In this document: one piece after another, positions 1 through 7,810 of the stretch
Layout of the letters: the number at the start of each line of letters is the position of its first letter
How positions within the stretch are numbered: the first letter of the stretch is position 1
Source of the DNA: Welwitschia mirabilis
Taxonomy: Eukaryota; Gnetophyta; Gnetopsida; Welwitschiales
Direction of reading: 5' to 3'
NCBI GenBank assembly: GCA_051453625.1
Contig: JBOZIK010000001.1
Span: 162,122,475 to 162,145,451 of the forward strand
Length of the DNA: 22,977 nucleotides
Translations under genes and position numbers: made by a program
Notes under the pieces: model-generated
Seen by the model: only the letters and a program-made list of their open reading frames with translations
What the model was told of the DNA's origin: nothing
Database searches by the model: none

Positions 1-70
1 AGAAAGGGAAAGTCGCAAATAACAAGTGACAACTAGGGAATACAATCTGTAAAAGTATCAGAGGACGGTG

Positions 71-107
71 GCATCTAGGTGGTCATCCGGATGATGGAGG
101 AGATGAC
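71..107. repeat. Dispersed palindrome, copy 1
   Basis: The core TCATCCGGATGA (83-94) is a perfect 12-bp palindrome. Flanking bases pair imperfectly (GCATCT on the left with AGATGAC on the right). It belongs to the GTCATCC...GGATGAT family described under findings and lies about 107 bp before copy 2. Confidence 0.6.
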
Positions 108-189
108 AGGATTTTACAATATGTTATCTTAGTTTGCTTCCTGTTTAACTCTCTGTGATCTTCATTCTTGTCGACTGAAATTAGAGATG

Positions 190-226
190 TCATCCACTAG
201 TATCGTCTAGACGATGAGGTGGATGA
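190..226. repeat. Dispersed palindrome, copy 2
   Basis: The outer arms TCATCCAC (190-197) and GTGGATGA (219-226) are perfect complements. The inner ATCGTCTAGACGAT (202-215) is a perfect 14-bp palindrome. Together they form the best hairpin of the family. It ends 8 bp before a TATA box. Confidence 0.7.
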
Positions 227-233
227 TGGAATC

Positions 234-241
234 TATAAATA
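234..241 (+). promoter_or_regulatory. TATA box candidate downstream of the palindrome pair
   Basis: TATAAATA directly follows palindrome copies 1 and 2. The sequence after it enters an assembly gap at 266, so no transcript can be followed. By comparison with the other palindrome/TATA pairs here, it is probably the core promoter of an LTR. That is inference. Confidence 0.4.
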
Positions 242-265
242 AGATCTTTACTTCAACTGCAAGCT

Positions 266-493
266 NNNNNNNNNNNNNNNNNNNNNNNNNNNNNNNNNNN
301 NNNNNNNNNNNNNNNNNNNNNNNNNNNNNNNNNNNNNNNNNNNNNNNNNNNNNNNNNNNNNNNNNNNNNNNNNNNNNNNNNNNNNNNNNNNNNNNNNNNN
401 NNNNNNNNNNNNNNNNNNNNNNNNNNNNNNNNNNNNNNNNNNNNNNNNNNNNNNNNNNNNNNNNNNNNNNNNNNNNNNNNNNNNNNNNNNNNN
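266..493. other. Assembly gap (N run)
   Basis: 228 N. The two flanks (a TATA-containing segment on the left, AT-rich sequence on the right) do not match each other. Apparent reading frames across it are artefacts. Confidence 0.99.
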
Positions 494-1519
494 AGAAACT
501 GAGCATTTATCTGTTAGTTTATCTGCAAAACAACTCAAAATACCTTATCAAATACACTTAAGTTGGCATCACAAAAATATAATATTAAATACTTGTTTTT
601 GTTGTCACCAACCAACCAATCTCTATACTTTATATCTTGACTTATTAGATTGCAATATGCTATGTTATACATATCAACCTTGAATTCAACTAAGAAGTAT
701 TAGAAAGGCATTGAAAAAAGCACACAACAAAGGAGTGTAGTGTGAAAGATATCTATAATTTTTTGAGTTTAAGCTTAAGGAATTTCTACATAACAACTTT
801 AGAAGTGTGTGTTATAATTTTGAGTAAGAGATTATAGTGTTGCCAACTTGAGTTATAGTTTTGAATTTAATGGTTCAAGTATATTTTATATGTTCAAAGA
901 AAGGAGGTTATGGAGATGTTTTGGCTTAAGAAATTAAATGATTCAACTTATTTGTAAGTGTATTCAACTGTTATCTTAGAAATTTCTTACATGAGAAATA
1001 TCCTAGTTCACAACTTTTTTTTCTAATCAAGTGATCATTATAAAATGAAAAAGATTAGAAAGTCATGATTAATATAAGAGTTTATTTAAATTTTAGAAGT
1101 CAGTATGCCATTGAGTTTGGCATTGTGATAAAGGTGAATATGCAACACATAACTCAAGGATTAGTTTTTGAATCTTTATATTGATGATATCAATGATCTA
1201 GAATAAACTATGTGAATTTGTTTATTGAAGAACAATAGTGTGAAACTAAAGGCTAGCCTATACTAACTACTTCCAACATGAAACAATTAAGAAGAACTTT
1301 CAACATAGTAAGTTTTTCAAAATTAAGGAGGTGCAATATGACTTTATATTTTACTGTGAAGTGCTTAGTAGGATTACATGATCAATGTATGTATGAAGAC
1401 ATCATTCATAGTTTTAACTGTAAATTAATCCTTATGAAGATTGTGAAGATCTATATGTATGTAAGGGTAACTTTTAATACATATTGTGGAGAATATTTTC
1501 AACATTATTATGATACAAC
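494..1519. other. AT-rich sequence, no recognisable gene
   Basis: No convincing coding region. An 85-codon plus-strand frame at 1278-1535 has no recognisable domain. Because a gypsy pol tail and polypurine tract follow at 1520-1623, this stretch probably includes heavily decayed integrase-side sequence of that element. A short resemblance to Copia reverse transcriptase was considered and not accepted. Confidence 0.5.
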
Positions 1520-1609
1520 CAATCTACAAAAGTAGCAACTTGGGAGGAAAATACAAACATTAATCATGGATACCTAATCTTTTATCAAGTTTCGAGGATA
1601 AAACCTCTT
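1520..1609 (+). pseudogene. 3' tail of a Ty3/gypsy pol (integrase/chromodomain end), decayed
   Basis: Seen: a segment reading as ATWE (GCAACTTGGGAG from 1534), then about 50 bp later TTCGAGGATAAA (1591-1602), immediately before a polypurine tract. Known: many plant Ty3/gypsy chromoviruses end their pol in a chromodomain with a TWE motif, followed by a conserved short tail that reads through a 'CTTGAGGACAAGG'-like sequence just before the polypurine tract. The minus-strand element at 4840-6566 has the same arrangement (CCTTGAGAACAAGG, then AAAAGAAGGTGGAA). The frame is broken by stops and probably deletions, so only the tail is recognisable. Lineage (Tekay/Del-like) is a guess from the layout; the position as the 3' end of an element is better supported. 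Confidence 0.5.
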
Positions 1610-1623
1610 AAGAAGGTGAGAAA
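1610..1623 (+). other. Polypurine tract of a plus-strand LTR retrotransposon
   Basis: AAGAAGGTGAGAAA is purine-rich and ends directly against a TG dinucleotide that starts the presumed 3' LTR (TGTCATGTTC). It parallels the polypurine tract AAAAGAAGGTGGAA before TGTTGC in the minus-strand element at 4840-6566. This is the primer site for plus-strand DNA synthesis in LTR elements. Confidence 0.55.
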
Positions 1624-1930
1624 TGTCATGTTCACATTTTTACTTTCTTATAAAATTTATAGGTTTATGTTTAATGAAGTATTTAAAAAAATATTAAATT
1701 ACTTAAAATACCAATTGTTGTAATTGCTATGTTCTTGAAATGCATTATTATTGAGTTTAATATGAATTCCTTTTGATTAAATGTTCAGATCTAATTTTTT
1801 TATATGCTCTTGTGGTGGAAGTAATATCTTTTATTTACTTATGCAATTGAAAGTAAATGCTGAATTAAATGTTTACTGTGGAGACATGTTATTTATTCCT
1901 TTTTCTCATTATTAAATGTGAAGCATTATC
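1624..1930 (+). mobile_element. Start of a 3' LTR, running into an assembly gap
   Basis: The LTR is inferred to begin at TG (1624) after the polypurine tract. It contains the left member of a direct duplication (1728-1930) and is cut by the N run at 1931. It may continue past the gap through the second duplicate and the TATA box at 2960, which would give an LTR of about 1.4 kb with tandem repeats in U3. Alternatively, two LTRs may be present with their boundary hidden in the gap. The 3' end of the LTR and a target-site duplication could not be located. Confidence 0.45.
1728..1930 (+). repeat. Direct repeat A, left copy
   Basis: Matches 2581-2784 at about 93% by hand alignment (about 15 differences in 204 positions, one of them a 1-bp indel), with an offset of 853-854 bp. 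The copy is cut by the gap, so its full length is unknown. Both copies share TGTGGTGGAAGTAATATC and TTATTTATTCCTTTTTCTC. Confidence 0.9.
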
Positions 1931-2577
1931 NNNNNNNNNNNNNNNNNNNNNNNNNNNNNNNNNNNNNNNNNNNNNNNNNNNNNNNNNNNNNNNNNNNNNN
2001 NNNNNNNNNNNNNNNNNNNNNNNNNNNNNNNNNNNNNNNNNNNNNNNNNNNNNNNNNNNNNNNNNNNNNNNNNNNNNNNNNNNNNNNNNNNNNNNNNNNN
2101 NNNNNNNNNNNNNNNNNNNNNNNNNNNNNNNNNNNNNNNNNNNNNNNNNNNNNNNNNNNNNNNNNNNNNNNNNNNNNNNNNNNNNNNNNNNNNNNNNNNN
2201 NNNNNNNNNNNNNNNNNNNNNNNNNNNNNNNNNNNNNNNNNNNNNNNNNNNNNNNNNNNNNNNNNNNNNNNNNNNNNNNNNNNNNNNNNNNNNNNNNNNN
2301 NNNNNNNNNNNNNNNNNNNNNNNNNNNNNNNNNNNNNNNNNNNNNNNNNNNNNNNNNNNNNNNNNNNNNNNNNNNNNNNNNNNNNNNNNNNNNNNNNNNN
2401 NNNNNNNNNNNNNNNNNNNNNNNNNNNNNNNNNNNNNNNNNNNNNNNNNNNNNNNNNNNNNNNNNNNNNNNNNNNNNNNNNNNNNNNNNNNNNNNNNNNN
2501 NNNNNNNNNNNNNNNNNNNNNNNNNNNNNNNNNNNNNNNNNNNNNNNNNNNNNNNNNNNNNNNNNNNNNNNNNNNNN
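1931..2577. other. Assembly gap (N run) inside a duplicated region
   Basis: 647 N. The sequence just left of the gap reappears to its right, so the gap probably reflects a repeat the assembler could not resolve. Its size may be an estimate. Confidence 0.99.
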
Positions 2578-2580
2578 TGT

Positions 2581-2784
2581 TATGTTCTTGAAATGCAATA
2601 TTATTGAGTTGTAATATGAGTACCTTTTAATTAAATATTTGGACCCAATTTTTTTATATGCTTTTGTGGTGGAAGTAATATCTCTTATTTACTTATGCAA
2701 TTAAAAGTAAATGCTGAATTGAATGTTTACTGTGAAGACATGTTATTTATTCCTTTTTCTCATTATTAAATGTGAAGCATTATC
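2581..2784 (+). repeat. Direct repeat A, right copy
   Basis: The second member of the pair with 1728-1930. Sequence continues without a break to a TATA box at 2960, so this copy shows what lies downstream of the repeat unit. Confidence 0.9.
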
Positions 2785-2959
2785 TTGATTGTATTATTAA
2801 AAGCACCTGGTGACTAAGCAATCATTTATGAGATATTATGTAACCCCTCTCTTAACCATCCTCATTAATTGTGTTTTGTCTCTACATGCATGGAATCTTT
2901 GCCAACTTTCATTTTCTTCTCATATTCTTGTGACTCTTCACATTCCACTGAACCTTAAT

Positions 2960-2967
2960 TATAAATA
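2960..2967 (+). promoter_or_regulatory. TATA box candidate
   Basis: TATAAATA followed by GGACTCTCCTCTTCC, a pyrimidine-rich leader typical of plant promoters and LTR R regions. It lies about 175 bp after direct repeat A. No open reading frame follows within the next 500 bp, which fits an LTR promoter better than a gene. Weak TGGTAT at 3083 could be a degenerate primer binding site, but the match is too poor to call. Confidence 0.45.
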
Positions 2968-3089
2968 GGACTCTCCTCTTCCTTTTTCCTTACTTTCATT
3001 TTAGAGAACCTTTTGCTATCGAGTCTTGAAACCTAGAAAATCCTTGAATACTTGTAAAGATCTTGAGTTCTTCTTAAAAATTGGTATGA

Positions 3090-3529
3090 TTTCATACTTT
3101 ATGCTTTCTTATAAATCATTTCTTATGCAATTTGTATTAAAATAATAATGTTTGTGTATGGCTTATTTTCTTGTATTTTCTTGATGGTCCTTTTATATTC
3201 TTTATTTATTGATATCGATGCATATGTATTTCCTATAATTTGGTCATGTTACTTAAATAAGAGAAATTGTATGTTGGAGCATATTTTATCTTCATGTACC
3301 TTTCCTTAATATCTTAAATTTATCTTCTTGTATGAGATGAAAACTCATGATTAAATCCATCATACTCGTTTTGTAATCTTCTTTTGAAGTCTTGTTGAGG
3401 TATTATATCATGATCAACCTTCTTTTAGCTTCATGATATCATTTTGTTGGACTTATGATTATATATTTTTCACAAATCATTAAAAGAAAAATAATTATCA
3501 CCCTTTTGAAATTACACCATAATATACTA
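3090..3529. other. AT-rich sequence, nothing recognised
   Basis: Between the presumed promoter at 2960 and the next gap I see no coding region and no repeat shared with the rest of the window. Confidence 0.6.
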
Positions 3530-3704
3530 NNNNNNNNNNNNNNNNNNNNNNNNNNNNNNNNNNNNNNNNNNNNNNNNNNNNNNNNNNNNNNNNNNNNNNN
3601 NNNNNNNNNNNNNNNNNNNNNNNNNNNNNNNNNNNNNNNNNNNNNNNNNNNNNNNNNNNNNNNNNNNNNNNNNNNNNNNNNNNNNNNNNNNNNNNNNNNN
3701 NNNN
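3530..3704. other. Assembly gap (N run)
   Basis: 175 N. The flanks are AT-rich and unlike each other. Confidence 0.99.
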
Positions 3705-4795
3705 CTATTGACTAAAAAAGCCCATTAATTTGAGGCATAAACTTTGTGAGTAAATTAGTATATTGATCATTAGATGATATCTTATTAAAGTACTATGTTG
3801 TCATAGCTGAAGAAGGATTTAATTATAGTTCAAACATGACTTAATACTTGCTAAACATAATCATTAGATATTATCATAATTACTATATTTTTAAATGGTA
3901 CTATATGATGTTCTACATTGAATCATGCATTTCAATATCAAGTAGCTTTATAATCTTTACCAAGAAGTTTTGTTAAGTTTGAATTTTTAGCATTAATTTA
4001 ATCTTCTTCACGTTCTATCTTGTTTATTTTCTTGTTTTTCTAATCTTAGCTTGTCAGTTTATCTTCTTAAAGTTATTTTTCTTACCTTTTCCAAGATAGT
4101 GCTTAGGACTTCATCATTTTCTAGTTTATTTATTACATTTTTTATCACTCGATTATTATGCATAAAGTCAAATTAACCTCTACCTTTATTATCCTTTAGC
4201 ATGATAGCATTGATGCTCTTATTTTCCTAATAATATTCCTTTCTTTAACCTCTCCTGTCACTTAACCTTACAATCATGAAATCCTACCCTAGTTTACTTT
4301 CTCTTCATAATTTACATAACTTGAGATTATTTGCTTAGTTAGTTGGTAAGGGTGAGGGGTGGATAGACACATATATTACATGATTTATGAGTAAAACTTT
4401 TTCAAAAAATATATGCAATGATGTTAAACTAATTATTAATAATATACATTGATTTCACTTGTGTTTTTTCATAGATTTAACATATTTCAGATTTTGTACT
4501 CTTAATTCTAATGATATACATGTTTTAAATTTCTTTTTATTAGTTGGATCATAACTTTTTATCCACTTACTTTGTTAGGAACTGATAAATACTAAGTGGA
4601 GGACCATGTTGCAAATCCAAGTTAACCTATTTAATACACTTATGGAGTACATTTTCAAGTCCTATTAATAGGTTTTCTAGGGATTTATGCAATTTATACA
4701 AATCTTTCATACAGATCAAAATATGCAATAATTTCCAATATAAGAAGCTATTTTTACATGATGATGGAGCAAGGCAATTTTATCAACATAGTAAA
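3705..4795. other. AT-rich intergenic sequence
   Basis: No frame of useful length on either strand and no recognised repeat. The right end abuts the palindrome array at 4796. Confidence 0.6.
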
Positions 4796-4833
4796 GTCAT
4801 CCTCTATGTCGCAAGGATGACATAGGAGATGAT
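4796..4833. repeat. Dispersed palindrome, copy 3
   Basis: Left arm GTCATCCTCTATGTC (4796-4810), loop GCAAGGAT, right arm GACATAGGAGATGAT (4819-4833). Of 15 positions 12 pair as Watson-Crick and one as G-T. Six bases later the retroelement at 4840 begins, so this copy and copies 4 and 5 (6575, 6660) were neighbours before the insertion. Confidence 0.75.
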
Positions 4834-4839
4834 AATTAA

Positions 4840-5196
4840 TGGAAACCCACAAAGTAAAATGCAAAAATTGGAAATAGAGTGATCACTTCGAGGGGATTAG
4901 ATCTCCTTTAATCACTTTGAGGGTGATTAGCCTTCAATTTTAAGAATTAAAATCTTTATTCAATCCCCTAAATAATACATCAACCACATGTTTATAGGAC
5001 ATCATTTTTTACAAGATGTTACAATAAAAGAGACGTTACAAGAAGAGAACTTAAAAGAGAAATATTACAATAAAGAAGACACTTCCATCTTTACAATAAA
5101 ATAAACATTACTACTCTAGTGGGATCACAACATTAAATAAGATGTTATAGATGTTATAATAAAGATAGATGTTATTTCTATAGTGGGATTGCAACA
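4840..5196 (-). repeat. 3' LTR of the 4840-6566 element
   Basis: 357 bp. On the plus strand it begins TGGAAACCC and ends TTGCAACA; in element sense it starts TGTTGCAATC. It aligns to 6210-6566 along its whole length with no net indel and about 64 mismatches, most of them transitions. Confidence 0.9.
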
Positions 5197-5210
5197 TTCC
5201 ACCTTCTTTT
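5197..5210 (-). other. Polypurine tract of the 4840-6566 element
   Basis: On the minus strand this reads AAAAGAAGGTGGAA and abuts the 3' LTR start TGTTGC. About 15 bp upstream in element sense is CCTTGAGAACAAGG, the remnant of the conserved pol C-terminal tail found before the polypurine tract in many plant Ty3/gypsy elements. Confidence 0.8.
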
Positions 5211-5348
5211 AGAATAACCTTGTTCTCAAGGTTATAAATCTAGAACTTATTCTTTTATTTTTTAATGATACTCTTGTGTGCTTAAAATTCTAAATCATAT
5301 GAAAAGCCTCATGTAATCTATATTCTTCTCACATAAATCAAAGAGTTT

Positions 5349-5945
5349 TTAAAGGTAGCGATCAAATCCTTCACTTAAAAACACATTCATCATTATAGTG
5401 GTCTTTATTACCCACATAGTGTTTCTATTCCAACCATCATATAGGTGCTCTCCATCATTTACCTTGAATTGTATGATCATTTTGGTATTCTTTAGAGATG
5501 TGGCCACTAGGCTTTTATTGCACATCATCATTTTCAATTTTAGATCACTCATGAATGTTCCTATTAAGGCCTTTTGAGTCCATCCTTACACTTAGTCCCT
5601 TAATCTTTTAACCTCCTTTTAGTAATCACGTAACAAGCTAACTTGCCTTACCCTTGATAAGGCTTTATCAAAATATTTTGCATTTAGTAGAACTAAAATA
5701 AGCCCACAATTCTTCTTCAAAGATTTCCCATATCACCTCTCTCCCTTTTTCCTTATAGGCCTAATGTAGCCATTACCACCCCTAGTTAGCTTCACCCATA
5801 AGATGGAAAGAATTAAGGATATCCTTTGTATTTTCATGATGCCTTGGTATTGAAAGAACTAATTCACTCTAGTGAATCATTCAGTGGAATCATCTCTTAA
5901 GTATTTAGGAAACTCCAATTTAGCCAATTTGGATGAAAACATTAG
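5349..5945 (-). pseudogene. gag: Decayed gag of a Ty3/gypsy element (retrotransposon gag domain)
   Basis: Gag is the structural protein that packages element RNA into particles. On the minus strand several short blocks match the plant gypsy gag core in the right order, in shifting frames: KLEFPKYLRDDSTE near 5925, FFQYQG near 5845, REVIWEIFEEELW near 5740, then MSDLKLKMMMCNKS at the start of a 67-codon open stretch (5552-5349). Between FFQYQG and REVIW the frame shifts. In-frame stops occur as TGA after DDSTE and TAG before FFQYQ, places where the family usually has Trp and Gln, consistent with G-to-A and C-to-T decay. No zinc knuckle and no protease follow; the sequence passes straight to the pol tail. 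Leader sequence and perhaps the gag N-terminus lie at 5946-6192. Confidence 0.8.
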
Positions 5946-6192
5946 CCTTTCACCTTTTAAATAATCATAAAATTCTTCTCTATTTTTGTGTAAACCACAT
6001 CACAATCATTGGTATTACTATTGGATTCTTCCTTGTCTAAAATCAAAGCTTCAAATAGCTTGTAATGGTATTTTTCATTTGAGGTAGCTTTTTAGCAATA
6101 CCAAGTTCTATGCAGCCTATGCTATCTTGAATTCTTCCTATCCCAAATTTTAAATTTTCTATGCTTTCCTTATTATTTATCATCATACCCAT

Positions 6193-6204
6193 TCTCTAAT
6201 ACCA
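6193..6204 (-). other. Primer binding site (tRNA-iMet type)
   Basis: Minus-strand TGGTATTAGAGA matches the plant initiator-Met tRNA complement TGGTATCAGAGC at 10 of 12 positions. It lies 5 nt inside the 5' LTR end (6210), the usual spacing for this class. It fixes the minus-strand orientation of the element. Confidence 0.85.
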
Positions 6205-6209
6205 AATTA

Positions 6210-6566
6210 TGGGAACCCATAAAGTAAAACGCAAAAATTATAAATAAAGTGATTGCTTCGAGGATGTTAGACATCCTTTAATCACTTCGAGGTTAATTAG
6301 CCTCTAAGTTTAAGAATCTAGATCTTTTTTTAATCTCATAAAGAACACATCAACAACATATTTATAGGACATCAGTCCTTACAAGACATTATAATAAAAG
6401 ATATGTTACAAGAAGTAAACTTGAAAGATAAATGTTATAATAAAGAAGATTTTTTTATGTTTATAATAAAATAAATGTTACTACTCTAATAGGACCACAA
6501 CATTAAAGAAGATGTTATAGATGTTACAATGAAGATGGAAGTTATTACTATAGTGAAATTGCAACA
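6210..6566 (-). repeat. 5' LTR of the 4840-6566 element
   Basis: 357 bp, plus-strand ends TGGGAACCC and TTGCAACA. Partner of 4840-5196. It shares the CACTTCGAG/AATCACTT..GAGG block and the TTATAGGACATCA block. No obvious TATAAATA box is present on the minus strand. Confidence 0.9.
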
Positions 6567-6574
6567 TTAGTATG

Positions 6575-6614
6575 GTCATCCACTATGTCATGGGAACAAC
6601 AAACAGGACAATAG
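6575..6614. repeat. Dispersed palindrome, copy 4 (right half decayed)
   Basis: GTCATCCACTATGTCATGGG followed by AACAACAAACAGGACAATAG. The left arm is intact but the right arm has lost the GATGAT end. It lies 8 bp beyond the retroelement and 85 bp before copy 5. Confidence 0.6.
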
Positions 6615-6659
6615 TTAGCATAATTAACATGTTTCAAGCATCAGTTAGTATATGTAGTG

Positions 6660-6697
6660 GTCATCCTCTATATTGTGGGAACAACATAATGGATGAT
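6660..6697. repeat. Dispersed palindrome, copy 5
   Basis: Left arm GTCATCCTCTATATTGT (6660-6676), loop GGGA, right arm ACAACATAATGGATGAT (6681-6697), with 13 of 17 positions paired. Preceded by TTAGTAT like copy 4, so the repeated unit is longer than the hairpin itself. Confidence 0.75.
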
Positions 6698-6783
6698 AGT
6701 CAAAATAAATTTTAAAGTTAATTAAATTATTATGAAAGGATGGATTTAACTCACACCTTTTCATTTGACACCCCTTAGTGACC

Positions 6784-6791
6784 TTTAAATA
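6784..6791 (+). promoter_or_regulatory. TATA-like box after the palindrome array
   Basis: TTTAAATAGACTC begins here, 88 bp beyond palindrome copy 5. It resembles the TATAAATAGGACTC at 2960. Weak alone; included because its place relative to the palindromes matches the other sites. Confidence 0.25.
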
Positions 6792-6799
6792 GACTCTTT

Positions 6800-7600
6800 T
6801 AAACCCTATTCAAAATCATCTTTTGTCATCTACATTCTTATGATGATTGAAGATTGTTGTAGGTAAGGAGATCCATCATACTGGTAAGAAGGACTACCTT
6901 GGTGTTAGGCAAAAAATCTTCCATTAAGGAGTTTTTGTTGTAAGTGGATGTATTTTAATTTTTTTAATAAAAATATTAATTAAATTAAAACTATTTTCAA
7001 ATGTTCTATTGTTCTTCCTTATAGCGTATCTTAATTACAATTTAAGTTACATGGATTTATAATTGAAATAAATCTAGTGACTATAGATTGGAAATTTAGT
7101 TAATTCATTGCATTAGAATCGCATTCATTCTACATTACATTGCATTTCATTTTATTTCATTAGATTGTATTTCATCTTCATCCTTGCATTGTTTAATTTT
7201 AATTCCTATAAAGCAAAATTCAAAAATATATTATTATTTCTCTTTATGAAAGCAATTTTCCAAATTATCTTTTAGAAGTCTTCTCTAAGTGTATGACATT
7301 TAAGTTAATCACATTATGCAAATATGTATTGTATGCAATTATATTATCAGCTTTTTAGATGTTGAAAGTTAACTTTGATCTTTATAATGTTGGAATCAGC
7401 ACAAATATGCATCACAACAAAGGGGAATAAAAAATAAATATGAGAGATGTGGCATGTATCCCAAGACACTCTTATTTCTAAGAGTTCTTTTCTTGATTAA
7501 CATGATATCTATAAAATAAATTCTTATAGAGATTTTATAAATAATTTTTATGTAGCTTATTAATTTTTAATAAAAAATATTTCCATTCATGTTTCCTTTC
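6800..7600. other. AT-rich sequence, nothing recognised
   Basis: Follows the palindrome array. It contains an ATTGCATT-type low-complexity run near 7105-7190 and no coding signal. Confidence 0.55.
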
Positions 7601-7810
7601 TTAGGATATTGTTTGTAAATAATTGATCTCTTTATTATAGTATGCAACCTTGTTTACCATCTCAATTTTTACCCAATTTAATTTAGTTGAGATGATTTTA
7701 TTTTCTTCTTCTATTTGAGAGACATCATTTTTGAGACTTGAGTTCTCCTTGAGAATTGTTTTGCTTTTTTCATATAGTTCATAATAATATTCAATCATGT
7801 GCATCATTGT
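7601..7810 (-). pseudogene. Coiled-coil fragment, possibly Copia-type gag
   Basis: A 68-codon open stretch with a heptad-like charged helix (YELYEKSKTILKENSSLKND, then IEEENKIISTKLNW). Plant Ty1/copia gag proteins of the SIRE/Tork type have a similar segment in their C-terminal part ('ELYEE..KL.KKN..LK..IS.LE.EN'). Neither the zinc knuckle nor protease is visible downstream (7350-7600). Upstream (7811-7900) another frame has acidic residues but also stops. The resemblance rests on coiled-coil composition only, so it could be chance or an unrelated coiled-coil remnant. Confidence 0.3.

Larger units (their letters stand above)
4840..6566 (-). mobile_element. Internally deleted Ty3/gypsy LTR retrotransposon
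   Basis: A 1,727-bp element reading on the minus strand. Order in element sense: 5' LTR (6566-6210), primer binding site (6204-6193), decayed gag (from about 6180 to 5349), then directly the pol 3' tail, polypurine tract (5210-5197) and 3' LTR (5196-4840). The two LTRs are each 357 bp, run TG to CA, and are about 82% identical by hand count, so the insertion is old. Nearly all of pol (protease, reverse transcriptase, RNase H, integrase) is absent, so it cannot transpose on its own. Flanking 5-mers TTAAT (4836-4840, overlapping the first LTR base) and TTAGT (6567-6571) agree at four of five positions; no exact target-site duplication is left. It sits inside an array of dispersed palindromes. 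The gag motifs suggest a Tekay/Del-like chromovirus, which I infer rather than prove. Confidence 0.88.

Noticed and set aside
207-561. Open frames spanning N runs (also at 1869-2607, 3455-3715, 13422-13755 and 18158-19068)
   Set aside because: They are open only because N codons are not read as stops.
1130-1400. Possible Copia reverse transcriptase (KLKASLY near 1240, TATGTATGAAGAC near 1385 resembling a YVDD box)
   Set aside because: It needs several frameshifts and many stops, and a gypsy pol tail follows on the same strand at 1520-1623, so chance similarity is as likely.
3080-3098. Primer binding site after the 2960 TATA region (TTGGTATGATTTCA)
   Set aside because: Only TGGTAT and scattered bases match the iMet tRNA complement, and no gag follows.
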